This document shows, in pieces, positions 15,964-24,840 of a stretch of 64,000 bases of DNA. Origin of the DNA: an uncultured Lachnospiraceae bacterium (GTDB lineage: Bacteria; Bacillota; Clostridia; Lachnospirales; Lachnospiraceae); contig URQQ01000004.1 in the NCBI GenBank assembly GCA_900549995.1, forward strand, positions 1-64,000, given 5' to 3'. The first letter of the stretch is position 1; each line of letters starts with the position of its first letter. A program made the translations under genes and the position numbers. The notes beneath the pieces were generated by a model. The model worked only from the letters and a program-made list of their open reading frames with translations. It was not told where the DNA came from and made no database searches.

Positions 15964-18420
15964 CTACAACGTCACTCTATCCAGTTTCCAGATATCGTTT
16001 ACGTATTCTTCAATTGTTCTGTCGGAGGTGAACTTGCCGCAGCATGCTGTATTAAGCAGTGCCATTTTTGCCCACCCGTCAGTATCGATATATGCTTCTT
16101 CTACGTGTTTTTGTGCTTCTGCGTAGCTTCTGAAGTCTTTTAAAATGAAGTACATGTCAGCGCGGTCTGTCGTTGATGTGTTGAGTAGTGAGTTGTACAG
16201 GTCGCGGTACATGTTTGGATCTCCTTTTGCGTATGTTCCGTCTACCAGCTGGTCTACCACGCGGTGGATATCCTGGTCGCTGTTGTAGATATCGATCGGA
16301 CGGTAACCGCCATGATTTTCGTAGTTGATAACTTCATCGGAGCTTAATCCGAAGATAAACGCATTTTCAATTCCAACTTCTTCCACAATCTCGACATTGG
16401 CTCCGTCCATCGTTCCAAGTGTCGGTGCACCGTTGAGCATGAATTTCATATTTCCTGTACCAGAAGCTTCTTTGGATGCTGTGGAAATCTGTTCGCTGAC
16501 GTCTGCCGCCGCAAAGATCATCTCAGCATTGGAAACTCTGTAGTCTTCAATGAATACGACTTTGATCTTGCCATTAATGCTTCTGTCATTGTTAATTACA
16601 TCTGCCACAGAGTTGATCAGCTTGATCGTCTGTTTCGCGCGTTTATATCCCGCTGCTGCTTTTGCCCCGAAGATAAATGTTCTCGGATAGAAGGACATCT
16701 CCGGATGGGATTTGATCTGATTGTACAGATACATCACGTGCAGAATGTTCAAAAGCTGGCGTTTGTATTCGTGAAGTCTCTTAACCTGTACATCGAAGAT
16801 GGATCTCGGGTCTACTTCGATTCCGTTGTGTTCCAGAATGTATTTTGCGAGACGTTCCTTGTTCTTGAATTTGATTTCCATAAATTCTTTCTGCGCTTTT
16901 GGATCATCAGCATAAGCTTTTAATTTCCCAATCTGTGACAGGTCTGTAATCCAGCCAGAACCGATTTTATCTGTCACCCAGTCTGCAAGCAGTCTGTTGC
17001 CGTGCAGAAGGAAACGGCGCTGTGTGATACCATTGGTCTTGTTATTGAATTTCTCCGGCATCATTTCATAGAAATCTTTCAATTCCTGATTTTTCAGAAT
17101 CTCTGTATGGAGGCGTGCAACACCGTTCACGGAATAACCGGAAACAATTGCCATATGTGCCATCTTCACCTGTCCGTCATAGAGAATCGCCATTTTACGT
17201 ACTTTTTCCTCATTGCCAGGATAAAGCTGTCTTACCTGCGCGACAAAGCGGCGGTCGATCTCCTGAACGATCTGATAAATACGCGGAAGGAGTTTTGAGA
17301 ACAGGTCAATCGGCCATTTCTCAAGCGCTTCTGCCATAATCGTGTGATTGGTATACGCACATGTCTTCGTCACAACATCCCACGCTTCTTCCCATGTCAG
17401 CCCCTCCTCATCAATCAGAAGACGCATAAGCTCCGGGATCGCTACCGTCGGATGTGTATCATTCAGCTGAAGTGTTACTTTCTCATGCAGTTTGTGAATA
17501 TCACTGTGTGATTTCTTATATTTTTCAAGCATTGCCTGAAGACTTGCCGAGATGAAGAAATACTGCTGTTTCAGACGAAGTTCTTTTCCTGCATAATGAT
17601 TGTCGTTCGGATACAGTACATCTACGATCGTCTTTGCAAGATTCTCCTGCTCAACCGCCTTGTGGTATTCTCCCTTGTCAAATGAATCCAGTTTGAATTC
17701 CACAATCGGCTGTGCATCCCAGATACGCAAGGTGTTGACAATTCCATCGCCATATCCGACGATCGGCATATCATATGGAACCGCAAGCACAGACTGGTAA
17801 TTCTCCTGGATGAACTGGTCTTTTCCCGTCACAGGATCTTTCTGCATCCGGATATCCCCGCCGAAACGTACTTCTTTTGCATACTCTTCTCTTCTCAGTT
17901 CAAAAGGATTGCCTTCCTTCAGCCAGTTATCCGGTGTCTCCACCTGATATCCATTCTCGATTTTCTGTTTAAACATTCCATAGCGGTAACGGATTCCGCA
18001 GCCGTAAGCCGCATATCCAAGTGTCGCCAGTGAATCCAGAAAGCATGCCGCCAGACGCCCAAGTCCACCATTGCCAAGAGCCGCATCCGGCTCCTGGTCT
18101 TCGATGACATTCAGGTTAATTCCCATCTCATCCAGCGCTTCTTCCACTTCCTTATACTCCGTCATATTGATCAGGTTATTGCCAAGCGCACGGCCCATGA
18201 GGAACTCCATCGACAGATAGTACACTGTCTTTGGATCCTCCTTCTTATAAAGTTCCTGTGTCTGAATCCAGCGGTCGATAATCTCATCCTTCACAGCGTA
18301 GGACACTGCCTGGAATAACTGCTGCTGTGTTGCTTCATCTACAGATTTACGGAATAATGTTTTTACATTGTTTTTTACTTCTTTTTTAAATGCCTCTTTG
18401 TCAAATTTATGCTGATACAT
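15964..18420 (-). CDS. glgP: Glycogen/starch/alpha-glucan phosphorylase
   Basis: 818 residues, full length for the GT35 family. Conserved landmarks include Y-Y-L-S-M-E-F-L-M-G-R near 70, L-G-N-G-G-L-G-R-L-A-A-C-F near 115, L-N-D-T-H-P near 330 and the pyridoxal-phosphate lysine region E-A-S-G-T-G-N-M-K-F near 655. It releases glucose 1-phosphate from alpha-1,4-glucans using inorganic phosphate. ATG 18420 has GGGGAGG upstream. Only 15 bp separate it from the ileS stop with no terminator visible, so it may be transcribed from the T-box-controlled ileS promoter, an odd pairing. Confidence 0.96.
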   Translation of the reverse strand: MYQHKFDKEAFKKEVKNNVKTLFRKSVDEATQQQLFQAVSYAVKDEIIDRWIQTQELYKKEDPKTVYYLSMEFLMGRALGNNLINMTEYKEVEEALDEMGINLNVIEDQEPDAALGNGGLGRLAACFLDSLATLGYAAYGCGIRYRYGMFKQKIENGYQVETPDNWLKEGNPFELRREEYAKEVRFGGDIRMQKDPVTGKDQFIQENYQSVLAVPYDMPIVGYGDGIVNTLRIWDAQPIVEFKLDSFDKGEYHKAVEQENLAKTIVDVLYPNDNHYAGKELRLKQQYFFISASLQAMLEKYKKSHSDIHKLHEKVTLQLNDTHPTVAIPELMRLLIDEEGLTWEEAWDVVTKTCAYTNHTIMAEALEKWPIDLFSKLLPRIYQIVQEIDRRFVAQVRQLYPGNEEKVRKMAILYDGQVKMAHMAIVSGYSVNGVARLHTEILKNQELKDFYEMMPEKFNNKTNGITQRRFLLHGNRLLADWVTDKIGSGWITDLSQIGKLKAYADDPKAQKEFMEIKFKNKERLAKYILEHNGIEVDPRSIFDVQVKRLHEYKRQLLNILHVMYLYNQIKSHPEMSFYPRTFIFGAKAAAGYKRAKQTIKLINSVADVINNDRSINGKIKVVFIEDYRVSNAEMIFAAADVSEQISTASKEASGTGNMKFMLNGAPTLGTMDGANVEIVEEVGIENAFIFGLSSDEVINYENHGGYRPIDIYNSDQDIHRVVDQLVDGTYAKGDPNMYRDLYNSLLNTSTTDRADMYFILKDFRSYAEAQKHVEEAYIDTDGWAKMALLNTACCGKFTSDRTIEEYVNDIWKLDRVTL

Positions 18421-18435
18421 GAAAGACCTCCCCTT

Positions 18436-21400
18436 CTAACGCTCCACACCCATGGTTACCTTCTCACCATTAATGTTCCATTCTTTTGTATATCCTGCCG
18501 GCACTGCTTTTACAACTTTCACGGCAAGTACTTCTGCTCCGATCTCATCAGCATGCTTTTCGAAAATGCTCTCTGCTTTGTCACTTCCATCATAAGTCAC
18601 TGTGATCTTATCCATAACCTCAAAATCTGCTTCTTTTCTCATCGTCTGAATCTTGCTGATAATCTCTCTTACAAATCCTTCTTCCAGAAGCTCCTCTGTC
18701 AAATTCGTATCCAGAACAACCGTGATTCCATTGTCATTTTCAGAAATATAACCTTCCATCTGTGCTGTATCAATCAGCAGGTCTTCTCTGAATAAAGTCA
18801 CTTCTTGTCCGTTGATCTGTAATTTCAGCGATCCGTCTGCATTGAGTTCATCCATCGCCGCATTGCCATCCAGTTCCTGAAGCGCCGTTTTGATTCCGCC
18901 TAAAAGCTTACCATATTTAGGACCAACCGTCTTCAATTGTGGTTTAAATGTATATGAAGTAAATGCGCGGACATCGTCTGCCATTTCCATCTCTTTTACA
19001 TTCAGTTCTTCTTCGATGATCTCACGGTAAAATTGGGGTACATCAAATTCCGCTTTTACGAACATTTTTCCAATTGGCTGACGGTTCTTGATATTCGCTG
19101 TATTACGGCATGCACGGCCCATGACAACAAGCTTCAGGACATTATCCATGTTCTCTTCCAGCTCTTTATCAATATGAGCCTCGTCTGCCTGCGGATAGTC
19201 ACACAGATGAACACTCTCAGGCGCATCCGGATTGATTGTCTTCACAAGATTCTGGTAAATCTCCTCTGTCATAAACGGAATCATCGGTGCCGCAACTTTC
19301 GCAACATCCACAAGCGCTGTATATAATGTCATATACGCATTGATCTTATCCTGCGGCATCCCTTTTGCCCAGAAACGTTCTCTGCTCCGTCTCACATACC
19401 AGTTACTCATATCATCAACGAACTCCTGAAGTGCCCTTGCCGCCTCCGGAATTCTGTAGTTGGTCAGATTGTCATCTACTGTCTTAATTAACGTATTCAG
19501 TTTGGATAACAGCCATTTATCCATAACCGGAAGTTTCTCATATTCCAGTTCATATTTTGTTGCGTCAAATTCATCAATATTCGCATACAGCACAAAAAAT
19601 GCATACGTATTCCACAGTGTACCCATGAATTTACGCTGTCCTTCTGTAACTGCTTTGCCGTGAAAACGATTTGGAAGCCATGGTGCACTGTTGACATAGA
19701 AGTACCACCGGATTGCATCTGCACCATAAGTATCAAGTGCGTCAAACGGATCCACCGCATTTCCTTTGGATTTACTCATCTTCTGTCCATTTTCATCCTG
19801 CACATGTCCAAGAACAATAACATTCTTATAAGGTGCTTTGTTGAAAATCAATGTGGAGATCGCCAGCAGTGAATAGAACCATCCACGTGTCTGGTCAACA
19901 GCCTCGGAAATAAAGTCTGCCGGGAACTGTTTCTCAAATACATCCTGATTTTCAAATGGGTAATGGTGCTGTGCGAACGGCATTGCCCCGCTGTCAAACC
20001 AGCAGTCAATCACTTCTGGTACACGGTGCATCTCTTTTCCGCAGACCGGACATTTGATCGTTACACCATCAATATATGGACGGTGAAGCTCAATCTCATC
20101 CGGGCAGTTGTCAGACATTGCTTTCAGTTCTTCAATACTTCCGATAGAATGCATATGTCCGCATTCACATTCCCAGATATTGAGCGGTGTTCCCCAATAA
20201 CGGTTACGGCTGATTCCCCAGTCCTGAACATTTTCAAGCCAGTCACCGAAACGTCCTTTCCCGATACTCTCCGGAATCCAGTTGATTGTATTATTGTTGC
20301 GGATCAGATCCTCTTTTACTGCTGTCATCTTGATAAACCATGATTCTCTTGCATAATAAATCAGCGGAGTATCACATCTCCAGCAGTGCGGATAACTATG
20401 CTCAAACTGTGGTGCCGCAAAAAGAAGCCCTCTCTCTTCAAGATCCGAAAGTACAAGCGGGTCTGCTTTTTTACAGAACGTGCCTGCCCATGGAGTCTCT
20501 TCAGTCATCTCACCTTTTTCATTGACCAGCTGAAGGAACGGCAGATCGTATTTTCTTCCGACATTCGAGTCATCTTCACCAAATGCTGGCGCGATATGAA
20601 CAACTCCGGTACCATCGGTCAGCGTTACATAAGTATCACATGTCACGTAGTACGCTTTCTTCTTAAGCTCAACAAATGGGAACAGAGGCTCATACTCTTT
20701 ATATTCCAGATCTTTTCCCTGATAAGTCTCCAGGATCTCTTTTTCACCTTCCAAAACAGTCTCAACGAGCGCCTCAGCCATATAATATACATACCCGTCA
20801 TTCTTTACCTTAACATATGTTTCCTCTGGATTTACGCAGAGAGCCACGTTAGAAGGCAATGTCCATGGTGTCGTTGTCCAGGCAAGAATATACGCATCCT
20901 CATCCTTTACTTTAAAACGGACGATTGCAGATTTTTCTTTGACATCCTTATACCCTTGCGCAACCTCGTGGCTTGAAAGCGGAGTTCCGCAGCGCGGGCA
21001 GTAAGGTACAATTTTATATCCTTTATAGAGAAGTCCTTTCTCCCAGATCTGTTTCAGCGCCCACCACTCTGATTCAATATAATCGTTATGGTATGTGACA
21101 TAAGGATCTTCCATATCTGCCCAGAATCCAACGGTGGATGAGAAATCCTCCCACATTCCTTTGTATTTCCAGACACTGTCCTTACAATGGTCAATAAACG
21201 GCTCCAGTCCATATCCTTCAATCTGCTCCTTGCCGTCAAGTCCAAGCATCTTTTCAACTTCCAGCTCAACCGGCAGTCCATGAGTGTCCCATCCAGCCTT
21301 TCTTGGAACCTCATAACCCTTCATGGTACGAAATCTTGGAATCATATCCTTGATGACACGTGTCAGCACATGCCCGATATGCGGCTTGCCGTTCGCTGTC

Positions 21401-21543
21401 GGCGGTCCGTCATAGAACATGTAAATATCATTACCGTTACGCTCTTTCATGCTTTTCTCAAAAATGTGGTTTTCTTCCCAGAATTTCTCCACTTCTTTTT
21501 CGCGTTCTACAAACTTCAGGTCTGTAGGTACTTTCTTATACAT
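18436..21543 (-). CDS. ileS: Isoleucyl-tRNA synthetase
   Basis: 1035 residues. The class Ia signatures are clear: the HIGH motif as H-I-G-H after P-P-T-A-N-G-K-P near residue 57, and K-M-S-K-S-K-G-N near 600. The G-W-D-T-H-G-L-P-V-E segment and a C-terminal anticodon-binding domain are also present. The length and insertions correspond to the long, eukaryote-like IleS form found in many Clostridia, a type associated with lower sensitivity to mupirocin. ATG 21543 has AGGAGG 7 nt upstream. An isoleucine-type T-box leader precedes the gene. Confidence 0.96.
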   Translation of the reverse strand: MYKKVPTDLKFVEREKEVEKFWEENHIFEKSMKERNGNDIYMFYDGPPTANGKPHIGHVLTRVIKDMIPRFRTMKGYEVPRKAGWDTHGLPVELEVEKMLGLDGKEQIEGYGLEPFIDHCKDSVWKYKGMWEDFSSTVGFWADMEDPYVTYHNDYIESEWWALKQIWEKGLLYKGYKIVPYCPRCGTPLSSHEVAQGYKDVKEKSAIVRFKVKDEDAYILAWTTTPWTLPSNVALCVNPEETYVKVKNDGYVYYMAEALVETVLEGEKEILETYQGKDLEYKEYEPLFPFVELKKKAYYVTCDTYVTLTDGTGVVHIAPAFGEDDSNVGRKYDLPFLQLVNEKGEMTEETPWAGTFCKKADPLVLSDLEERGLLFAAPQFEHSYPHCWRCDTPLIYYARESWFIKMTAVKEDLIRNNNTINWIPESIGKGRFGDWLENVQDWGISRNRYWGTPLNIWECECGHMHSIGSIEELKAMSDNCPDEIELHRPYIDGVTIKCPVCGKEMHRVPEVIDCWFDSGAMPFAQHHYPFENQDVFEKQFPADFISEAVDQTRGWFYSLLAISTLIFNKAPYKNVIVLGHVQDENGQKMSKSKGNAVDPFDALDTYGADAIRWYFYVNSAPWLPNRFHGKAVTEGQRKFMGTLWNTYAFFVLYANIDEFDATKYELEYEKLPVMDKWLLSKLNTLIKTVDDNLTNYRIPEAARALQEFVDDMSNWYVRRSRERFWAKGMPQDKINAYMTLYTALVDVAKVAAPMIPFMTEEIYQNLVKTINPDAPESVHLCDYPQADEAHIDKELEENMDNVLKLVVMGRACRNTANIKNRQPIGKMFVKAEFDVPQFYREIIEEELNVKEMEMADDVRAFTSYTFKPQLKTVGPKYGKLLGGIKTALQELDGNAAMDELNADGSLKLQINGQEVTLFREDLLIDTAQMEGYISENDNGITVVLDTNLTEELLEEGFVREIISKIQTMRKEADFEVMDKITVTYDGSDKAESIFEKHADEIGAEVLAVKVVKAVPAGYTKEWNINGEKVTMGVER

Positions 21544-21839
21544 TTTTGTTCCTCCTGTTCTAAATACTCTGCAAGGTATTCCCCATACTCTGTGCAAATA
21601 TACACCAGCTCCACCGGTTGGTTCTCCATGAAACCTCGGGTACTGATCTCTTGTGTCTCATCTAATTATGTTCCGGCACACGTCAGAACGCGGCCTCATT
21701 TGTTTTACATATAATGTAACGGACAACGATCTCCTGTGGGTCGAAGGCAAAGTGGATAAGTCCACTTCAGCTCCCTGAATCCCCACTCAAGAAGGACTGA
21801 TACACTTTGTGCGCCAATGTGAAGCTGCAAAGCAGCTTT

Positions 21840-21911
21840 CCCTGGCACATTGTGTGCATCCTATTCCGCAGGAAAGTTCAAATAACTTTCCTGTGGAATA
21901 AAAAAACTCCC
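21840..21911 (-). repeat. Repeat with ATTGTGTGCATCCT core, copy 1
   Basis: Positions 21849-21862 and 21885-21911 share sequence with 23974-23987 and 24024-24049. Inside is a hairpin of about 16 bp (21863-21899, ATTCCGCAGGAAAGTT and its near-complement). It sits immediately after the T-box terminator. The rest of the 350-bp stretch down to ileS contains short hairpins (near 21752 and 21821) but no gene. Confidence 0.5.
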
Positions 21912-22170
21912 ATCCGTAATAGGACGAGAGTTATATCGCTGTCGTTAACCACCTGTTACATCATACTCGTAAACCTGTTACTTATATGCGTTCCCTTTAA
22001 CGGCGGAACACCGTCAGGACTTACATGAAGAACTCCAAAATTCTGTAGTTCCTGTTCAGTCTCTGCAACTCGGAAGTGATTTTCAAATATAACTTACTAG
22101 CATCAGGCTCTCACCTTCCCTGATTCGCTTTGCCGTTCAGATATAATTTACTGTCTTCGTCAGCGTCTTT
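21900..22170 (-). promoter_or_regulatory. T-box leader (tRNA-Ile responsive) of ileS
   Basis: Read on the minus strand, the leader has the T-box core AACAGGTGGTTAACGACAGC (about 21937-21957), whose UGGU can pair with the ACCA end of uncharged tRNA-Ile. An intrinsic terminator follows (ACTCTCGTCC / GGATGGGAGT plus seven T, 21900-21931). Upstream, the Stem I region starts near 22165; an ATC specifier triplet lies at 22078-22080 in a G-A-A-A-ATC-A-C context. Uncharged tRNA-Ile would favour the antiterminator and read-through into ileS, and perhaps glgP. Confidence 0.85.
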
Positions 22171-22178
22171 ACATGATT

Positions 22179-22184
22179 ATTATA
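22179..22184 (-). promoter_or_regulatory. -10 box of the ileS T-box transcript
   Basis: A perfect minus-strand TATAAT just upstream of the T-box Stem I; the -35 is weak (T-rich). Confidence 0.45.
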
Positions 22185-22203
22185 GTCTTTTCTATTATAA
22201 TGA

Positions 22204-22242
22204 AAAAAAAACTGGCCGTCAAGTAGCAAGATGGCCAGTTTT
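22204..22242 (-). terminator. Terminator of the carboxypeptidase transcript
   Basis: AAAACTGGCC and GGCCAGTTTT arms with a run of nine T on the minus strand, just downstream of 22273. Confidence 0.85.
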
Positions 22243-22272
22243 CCGCCGATATTCCATTAATTTTGCCGCAGT

Positions 22273-22443
22273 TTATTGATTCTCACGGTATTTTATTACA
22301 CATTGGTCAAAATACTTCTTTGCATCTTCCCGATTTAATGAAAACCTCTTTACAATCTTTTGAAGAATCTGCTCTTCGCTTTTATTCTCTTCCAGATTAT
22401 CAATGATCAGCGCCTCAATTCCCCTTGCTAATCCCCTGGACAT
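22273..22443 (-). pseudogene. Fragment resembling the C-terminus of an Rpn/PD-(D/E)XK family protein
   Basis: The last 56 residues of an open frame read like the C-terminal helical tail of Rpn-type nuclease proteins: A-R-G-I-E-A-L-I-I-D-N-L-E-E-N-K, then E-E-Q-I-L-Q-K-I-V-K-R-F-S-L. No nuclease core precedes it, because the frame runs into the overlapping carboxypeptidase gene. A weak AAGAAGAG precedes the possible ATG at 22443. It is probably a remnant, or a very short expressed protein of unknown role. Confidence 0.4.
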
Positions 22444-22454
22444 CTCTTCTTTAT

Positions 22455-23867
22455 CTATCGTCTTCCCGTCCCGCCGTTTCTTCTCCTGCGGCGCCTGTTT
22501 CTCTGACGTTTCCGGTTCTGGGACAAGCGTATCATGAAAAGCAGAAAAATAACAACAGCCGCAACCGCTGCACCGATCACAAGCTTCATCCACAATGGCA
22601 TACCTTCCTCTTTTTTATCTGCCTTATTTGCCGCCTCGTCTCCGTTCTGCCCGGCCTCTTTGGACGGCTGCACTTCCTGGCCACCTCTCGCATAAAATGC
22701 ATTGCTCAGTTTTACTTTCACATTTCCAACCGGCTGGTCTTTATAAGTGTATGCCACTGTACCTAACCGTGCTGCAGCATTTTCGCCGCCGGCATCATCT
22801 TCTGTAATCTTATATTCCAGATCTTCATACTTTACAGAGTCCGGAAGAACTACATATGCATTTTCATCTTCCAGAGAATCCACCTTGTCGTCCTTTAGAT
22901 AATTACTTACCGGAACCTTATTAAAATTGGCAAATGCATAATCCATCATGGCTCTTGTATCTGTATAGACATTAACACCATGACTTTTCAGATTCACTGC
23001 AACCAGCTGCATGTCCTGATTTTCCGCATAAGTTACAAGTGTTGTCTTTGCCTGATCTGTATATCCCGTCTTACCACCCGCACAATTTTCATAGTAATAG
23101 GCATTTGCCGGATACAGCATTTTATGATTCTGCTGGAATGTTCTTGCCTCCGCTACCAGATTCGTCGGTGGAATCGTATGCTCCAGTGTCTTTATAATCG
23201 TCCTGAATTCTTCATGCTGAAAAGCAGCAGCGCTGATCAGCGCCATATCATGTGCAGATACATAATGATTATCATCATGAAGCCCGTTTGGATTTACAAA
23301 GTGAGAATTGGTACAGCCAAGCTCTTTCGCTTTCTCATTCATCTTCGCGATAAATCCATCATAACCAAAGCCTCCCGCATTCTCTGCGATCGCATGTGCC
23401 ACTTCATTGGCGGAAGCCAGCATCATACCGTACAGAGCATCTTCCATGCTGATTTCTTCTCCGGGTGTCATCCCGATATGGGCATCCCCATATTCCAGAA
23501 ATGAGACCGAGTCCTGAGAAAATACCACTTTGTCTGTCAGACTGCTATTCTCCAGCGCAACCAGTGCAGTCATTATTTTCGTAATACTTGCAGGATACCT
23601 CTGATCATCGATGTTCTTGGCATATAATACAGCTCCGCTGTTGATATCAAGTACAATTGCAGACTCCGCATACACAGAAGGTCCCTGCGGCCATCCTTCC
23701 AGCTGGTTCGATGCGACTGGCAGATTATAAGCTGTCTGCAGCTCCTGTTCAAGCGCCAGTTCCTCCGGTGTTTTTTCCGTTGCCGCATCCTCCGCATATA
23801 CGACACTGCCCATATTCAGCATCAACAGAAATGCCAGCATAATTCCCAAGATTCTTTTCCCTCTCAC
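22455..23867 (-). CDS. D-alanyl-D-alanine carboxypeptidase (DacF/PBP5-type, S11)
   Basis: 470 residues. A signal peptide ending near V-V-Y-A precedes the serine peptidase S11 domain with all three motifs: S-I-T-K (P-A-S-I-T-K-I-M-T-A-L, about residue 95), S-A-N and K-T-G (G-G-K-T-G-Y-T). A PBP5-like C-terminal beta domain follows, then a membrane helix and a very basic Arg-rich tail. It trims the terminal D-Ala from peptidoglycan stem peptides. GTG 23867 is preferred because GGAGG lies 10 nt before it and the signal peptide then starts properly. Confidence 0.9.
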   Translation of the reverse strand: MRGKRILGIMLAFLLMLNMGSVVYAEDAATEKTPEELALEQELQTAYNLPVASNQLEGWPQGPSVYAESAIVLDINSGAVLYAKNIDDQRYPASITKIMTALVALENSSLTDKVVFSQDSVSFLEYGDAHIGMTPGEEISMEDALYGMMLASANEVAHAIAENAGGFGYDGFIAKMNEKAKELGCTNSHFVNPNGLHDDNHYVSAHDMALISAAAFQHEEFRTIIKTLEHTIPPTNLVAEARTFQQNHKMLYPANAYYYENCAGGKTGYTDQAKTTLVTYAENQDMQLVAVNLKSHGVNVYTDTRAMMDYAFANFNKVPVSNYLKDDKVDSLEDENAYVVLPDSVKYEDLEYKITEDDAGGENAAARLGTVAYTYKDQPVGNVKVKLSNAFYARGGQEVQPSKEAGQNGDEAANKADKKEEGMPLWMKLVIGAAVAAVVIFLLFMIRLSQNRKRQRNRRRRRRNGGTGRR

Positions 23868-23906
23868 TTGATTTCTTCCTCCGATTACTAATTCTTCATG
23901 CAATAC

Positions 23907-23936
23907 ATTCTAATACTCTCATCCATGTTATGTCAA
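23907..23936 (-). promoter_or_regulatory. Promoter of the carboxypeptidase gene
   Basis: Minus-strand consensus TTGACA (23931-23936) and TAGAAT (23907-23912), spacer 18 bp. Confidence 0.65.
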
Positions 23937-23973
23937 TTACAGATAGAAGAATGACCATATTTCCTAAAATAAT

Positions 23974-24049
23974 ATTGTGTGCATCCTGCCGGGAGATCTT
24001 TTTATTAGCGTCAAGTTCGAAGGACTTTCCTCTGTAATAAAAAATTCCC
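23974..24049 (-). repeat. Repeat with ATTGTGTGCATCCT core, copy 2
   Basis: Shares the 14-bp core and the ACTTTCCT-x-TG-x-AATAAAAAA end with 21840-21911, in the same orientation and again directly after a terminator hairpin. Confidence 0.45.
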
Positions 24050-24073
24050 GGCACAGCACTTCACCGGGAATAA
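24041..24073 (-). terminator. Terminator of the cupin gene
   Basis: ATTCCCGG and CCGGGAAT arms, loop of 12 nt, followed by a T-run on the minus strand. Confidence 0.8.
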
Positions 24074-24090
24074 CAAATCAGTTATATGTA

Positions 24091-24417
24091 TTAATCAAAT
24101 ATAATCAATGCCATGAATACAAGATCTTCATTTCCTGTATTTGCAAGTCCATGCCCATGATTATCTGGTGTAAATGTCACATCTCCGGCTTTCACCTTGC
24201 GCACTGTTCCATTATCATCATAGTCTCCCTCACCTGAAAGAATATAGTATGTCTCACTTTCCCCGTGATGCTCATGATATCCAAGAGTACATCCTGGTTC
24301 AATTGTAACCTCCGCATAAAGGCCGCATTTGCCATTCAATTCTTTTTCACCCAGAACGTGCTTAATAATGACATGCCCTTTTCCACCGCACATATTCTCA
24401 ATTTTCTCAGTCTTCAT
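24091..24417 (-). CDS. Small cupin-domain protein
   Basis: 108 residues folding as a single cupin barrel. Motif 1 is visible as G-Y-H-E-H-H-G-E-S-E-T-Y-Y-I-L-S-G-E-G and motif 2 as P-D-N-H-G-H-G-L-A-N-T-G. The metal-binding His/Glu set is intact, so it probably binds a divalent metal. Such proteins include isomerases, dioxygenases and sugar sensors; the substrate here is unknown. Start ATG 24417 has AGGAGG upstream and a near-perfect promoter lies about 90 nt further up. Confidence 0.85.
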   Translation of the reverse strand: MKTEKIENMCGGKGHVIIKHVLGEKELNGKCGLYAEVTIEPGCTLGYHEHHGESETYYILSGEGDYDDNGTVRKVKAGDVTFTPDNHGHGLANTGNEDLVFMALIIFD

Positions 24418-24501
24418 CCTAAAATCCTCCTGTTTTGAAAATGCTCATATAGTTCCCACAGACCATTTCCTTCCTTGGGAACCTGTTACGCTGTCATAAT
24501 C

Positions 24502-24530
24502 AGTATAGCTTTTCTGGTAAAGTATGTCAA
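24502..24530 (-). promoter_or_regulatory. Sigma-A promoter of the cupin gene
   Basis: TTGACA (24525-24530), 17-bp spacer, TATACT (24502-24507) on the minus strand. A GTTCCCA/TGGGAAC inverted repeat (24452-24482) lies in the leader. Confidence 0.7.
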
Positions 24531-24590
24531 TTTTTTAACCATTCTTCTATTAACCTTGCAAACCAATCAGATACCTTATCAGCAAAGAAA

Positions 24591-24614
24591 AAGAGTGGAA
24601 TCACTTCCACTCTT
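24591..24614 (-). terminator. Terminator of the SipW-substrate operon
   Basis: AAGAGTGGAA / TTCCACTCTT with a T-run on the minus strand; the upstream arm overlaps the last codons of the preceding small gene. Confidence 0.8.
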
Positions 24615-24795
24615 CTAAATCCGTTAACTCTTCAGTCCCTACAGCCGAGTCCAGCAGGCGGATAAGTTCTAAAGCACTTCGAAACGGTATTTTCTGTTTT
24701 TTCTGGATCCATTCAACAGTCCCCTGCCAAGTTCCATTCTGTACACACTTTATATCTATAATAAAAGTCTGTCCTCCCGCCTCAACCGTACGCAT
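24601..24795 (-). CDS. Small WQG-domain protein of the SipW locus
   Basis: 64 residues from ATG 24795 (GAGG 8 nt upstream). It has no signal peptide or membrane segment, so it should be cytoplasmic. The pattern Q-N-G-T-W-Q-G-T-V-E, then F-R-S-A-L-E-L-I-R-L-L, recurs in the C-terminal part of the 142-residue protein at 36782-37210 (T-S-W-Q-G-I-V, then F-K-S-D-L-E-L-V-K-A-V-L). It is the last gene of the operon of SipW-type proteins. The function is not known to me; a role in regulating or assisting the surface system is only a guess. Confidence 0.7.
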   Translation of the reverse strand: MRTVEAGGQTFIIDIKCVQNGTWQGTVEWIQKKQKIPFRSALELIRLLDSAVGTEELTDLEEWK

Positions 24796-24840
24796 ATATC
24801 CCACCTCACTGTTCTCTATGCACTTCTCATACCTTGTAAT

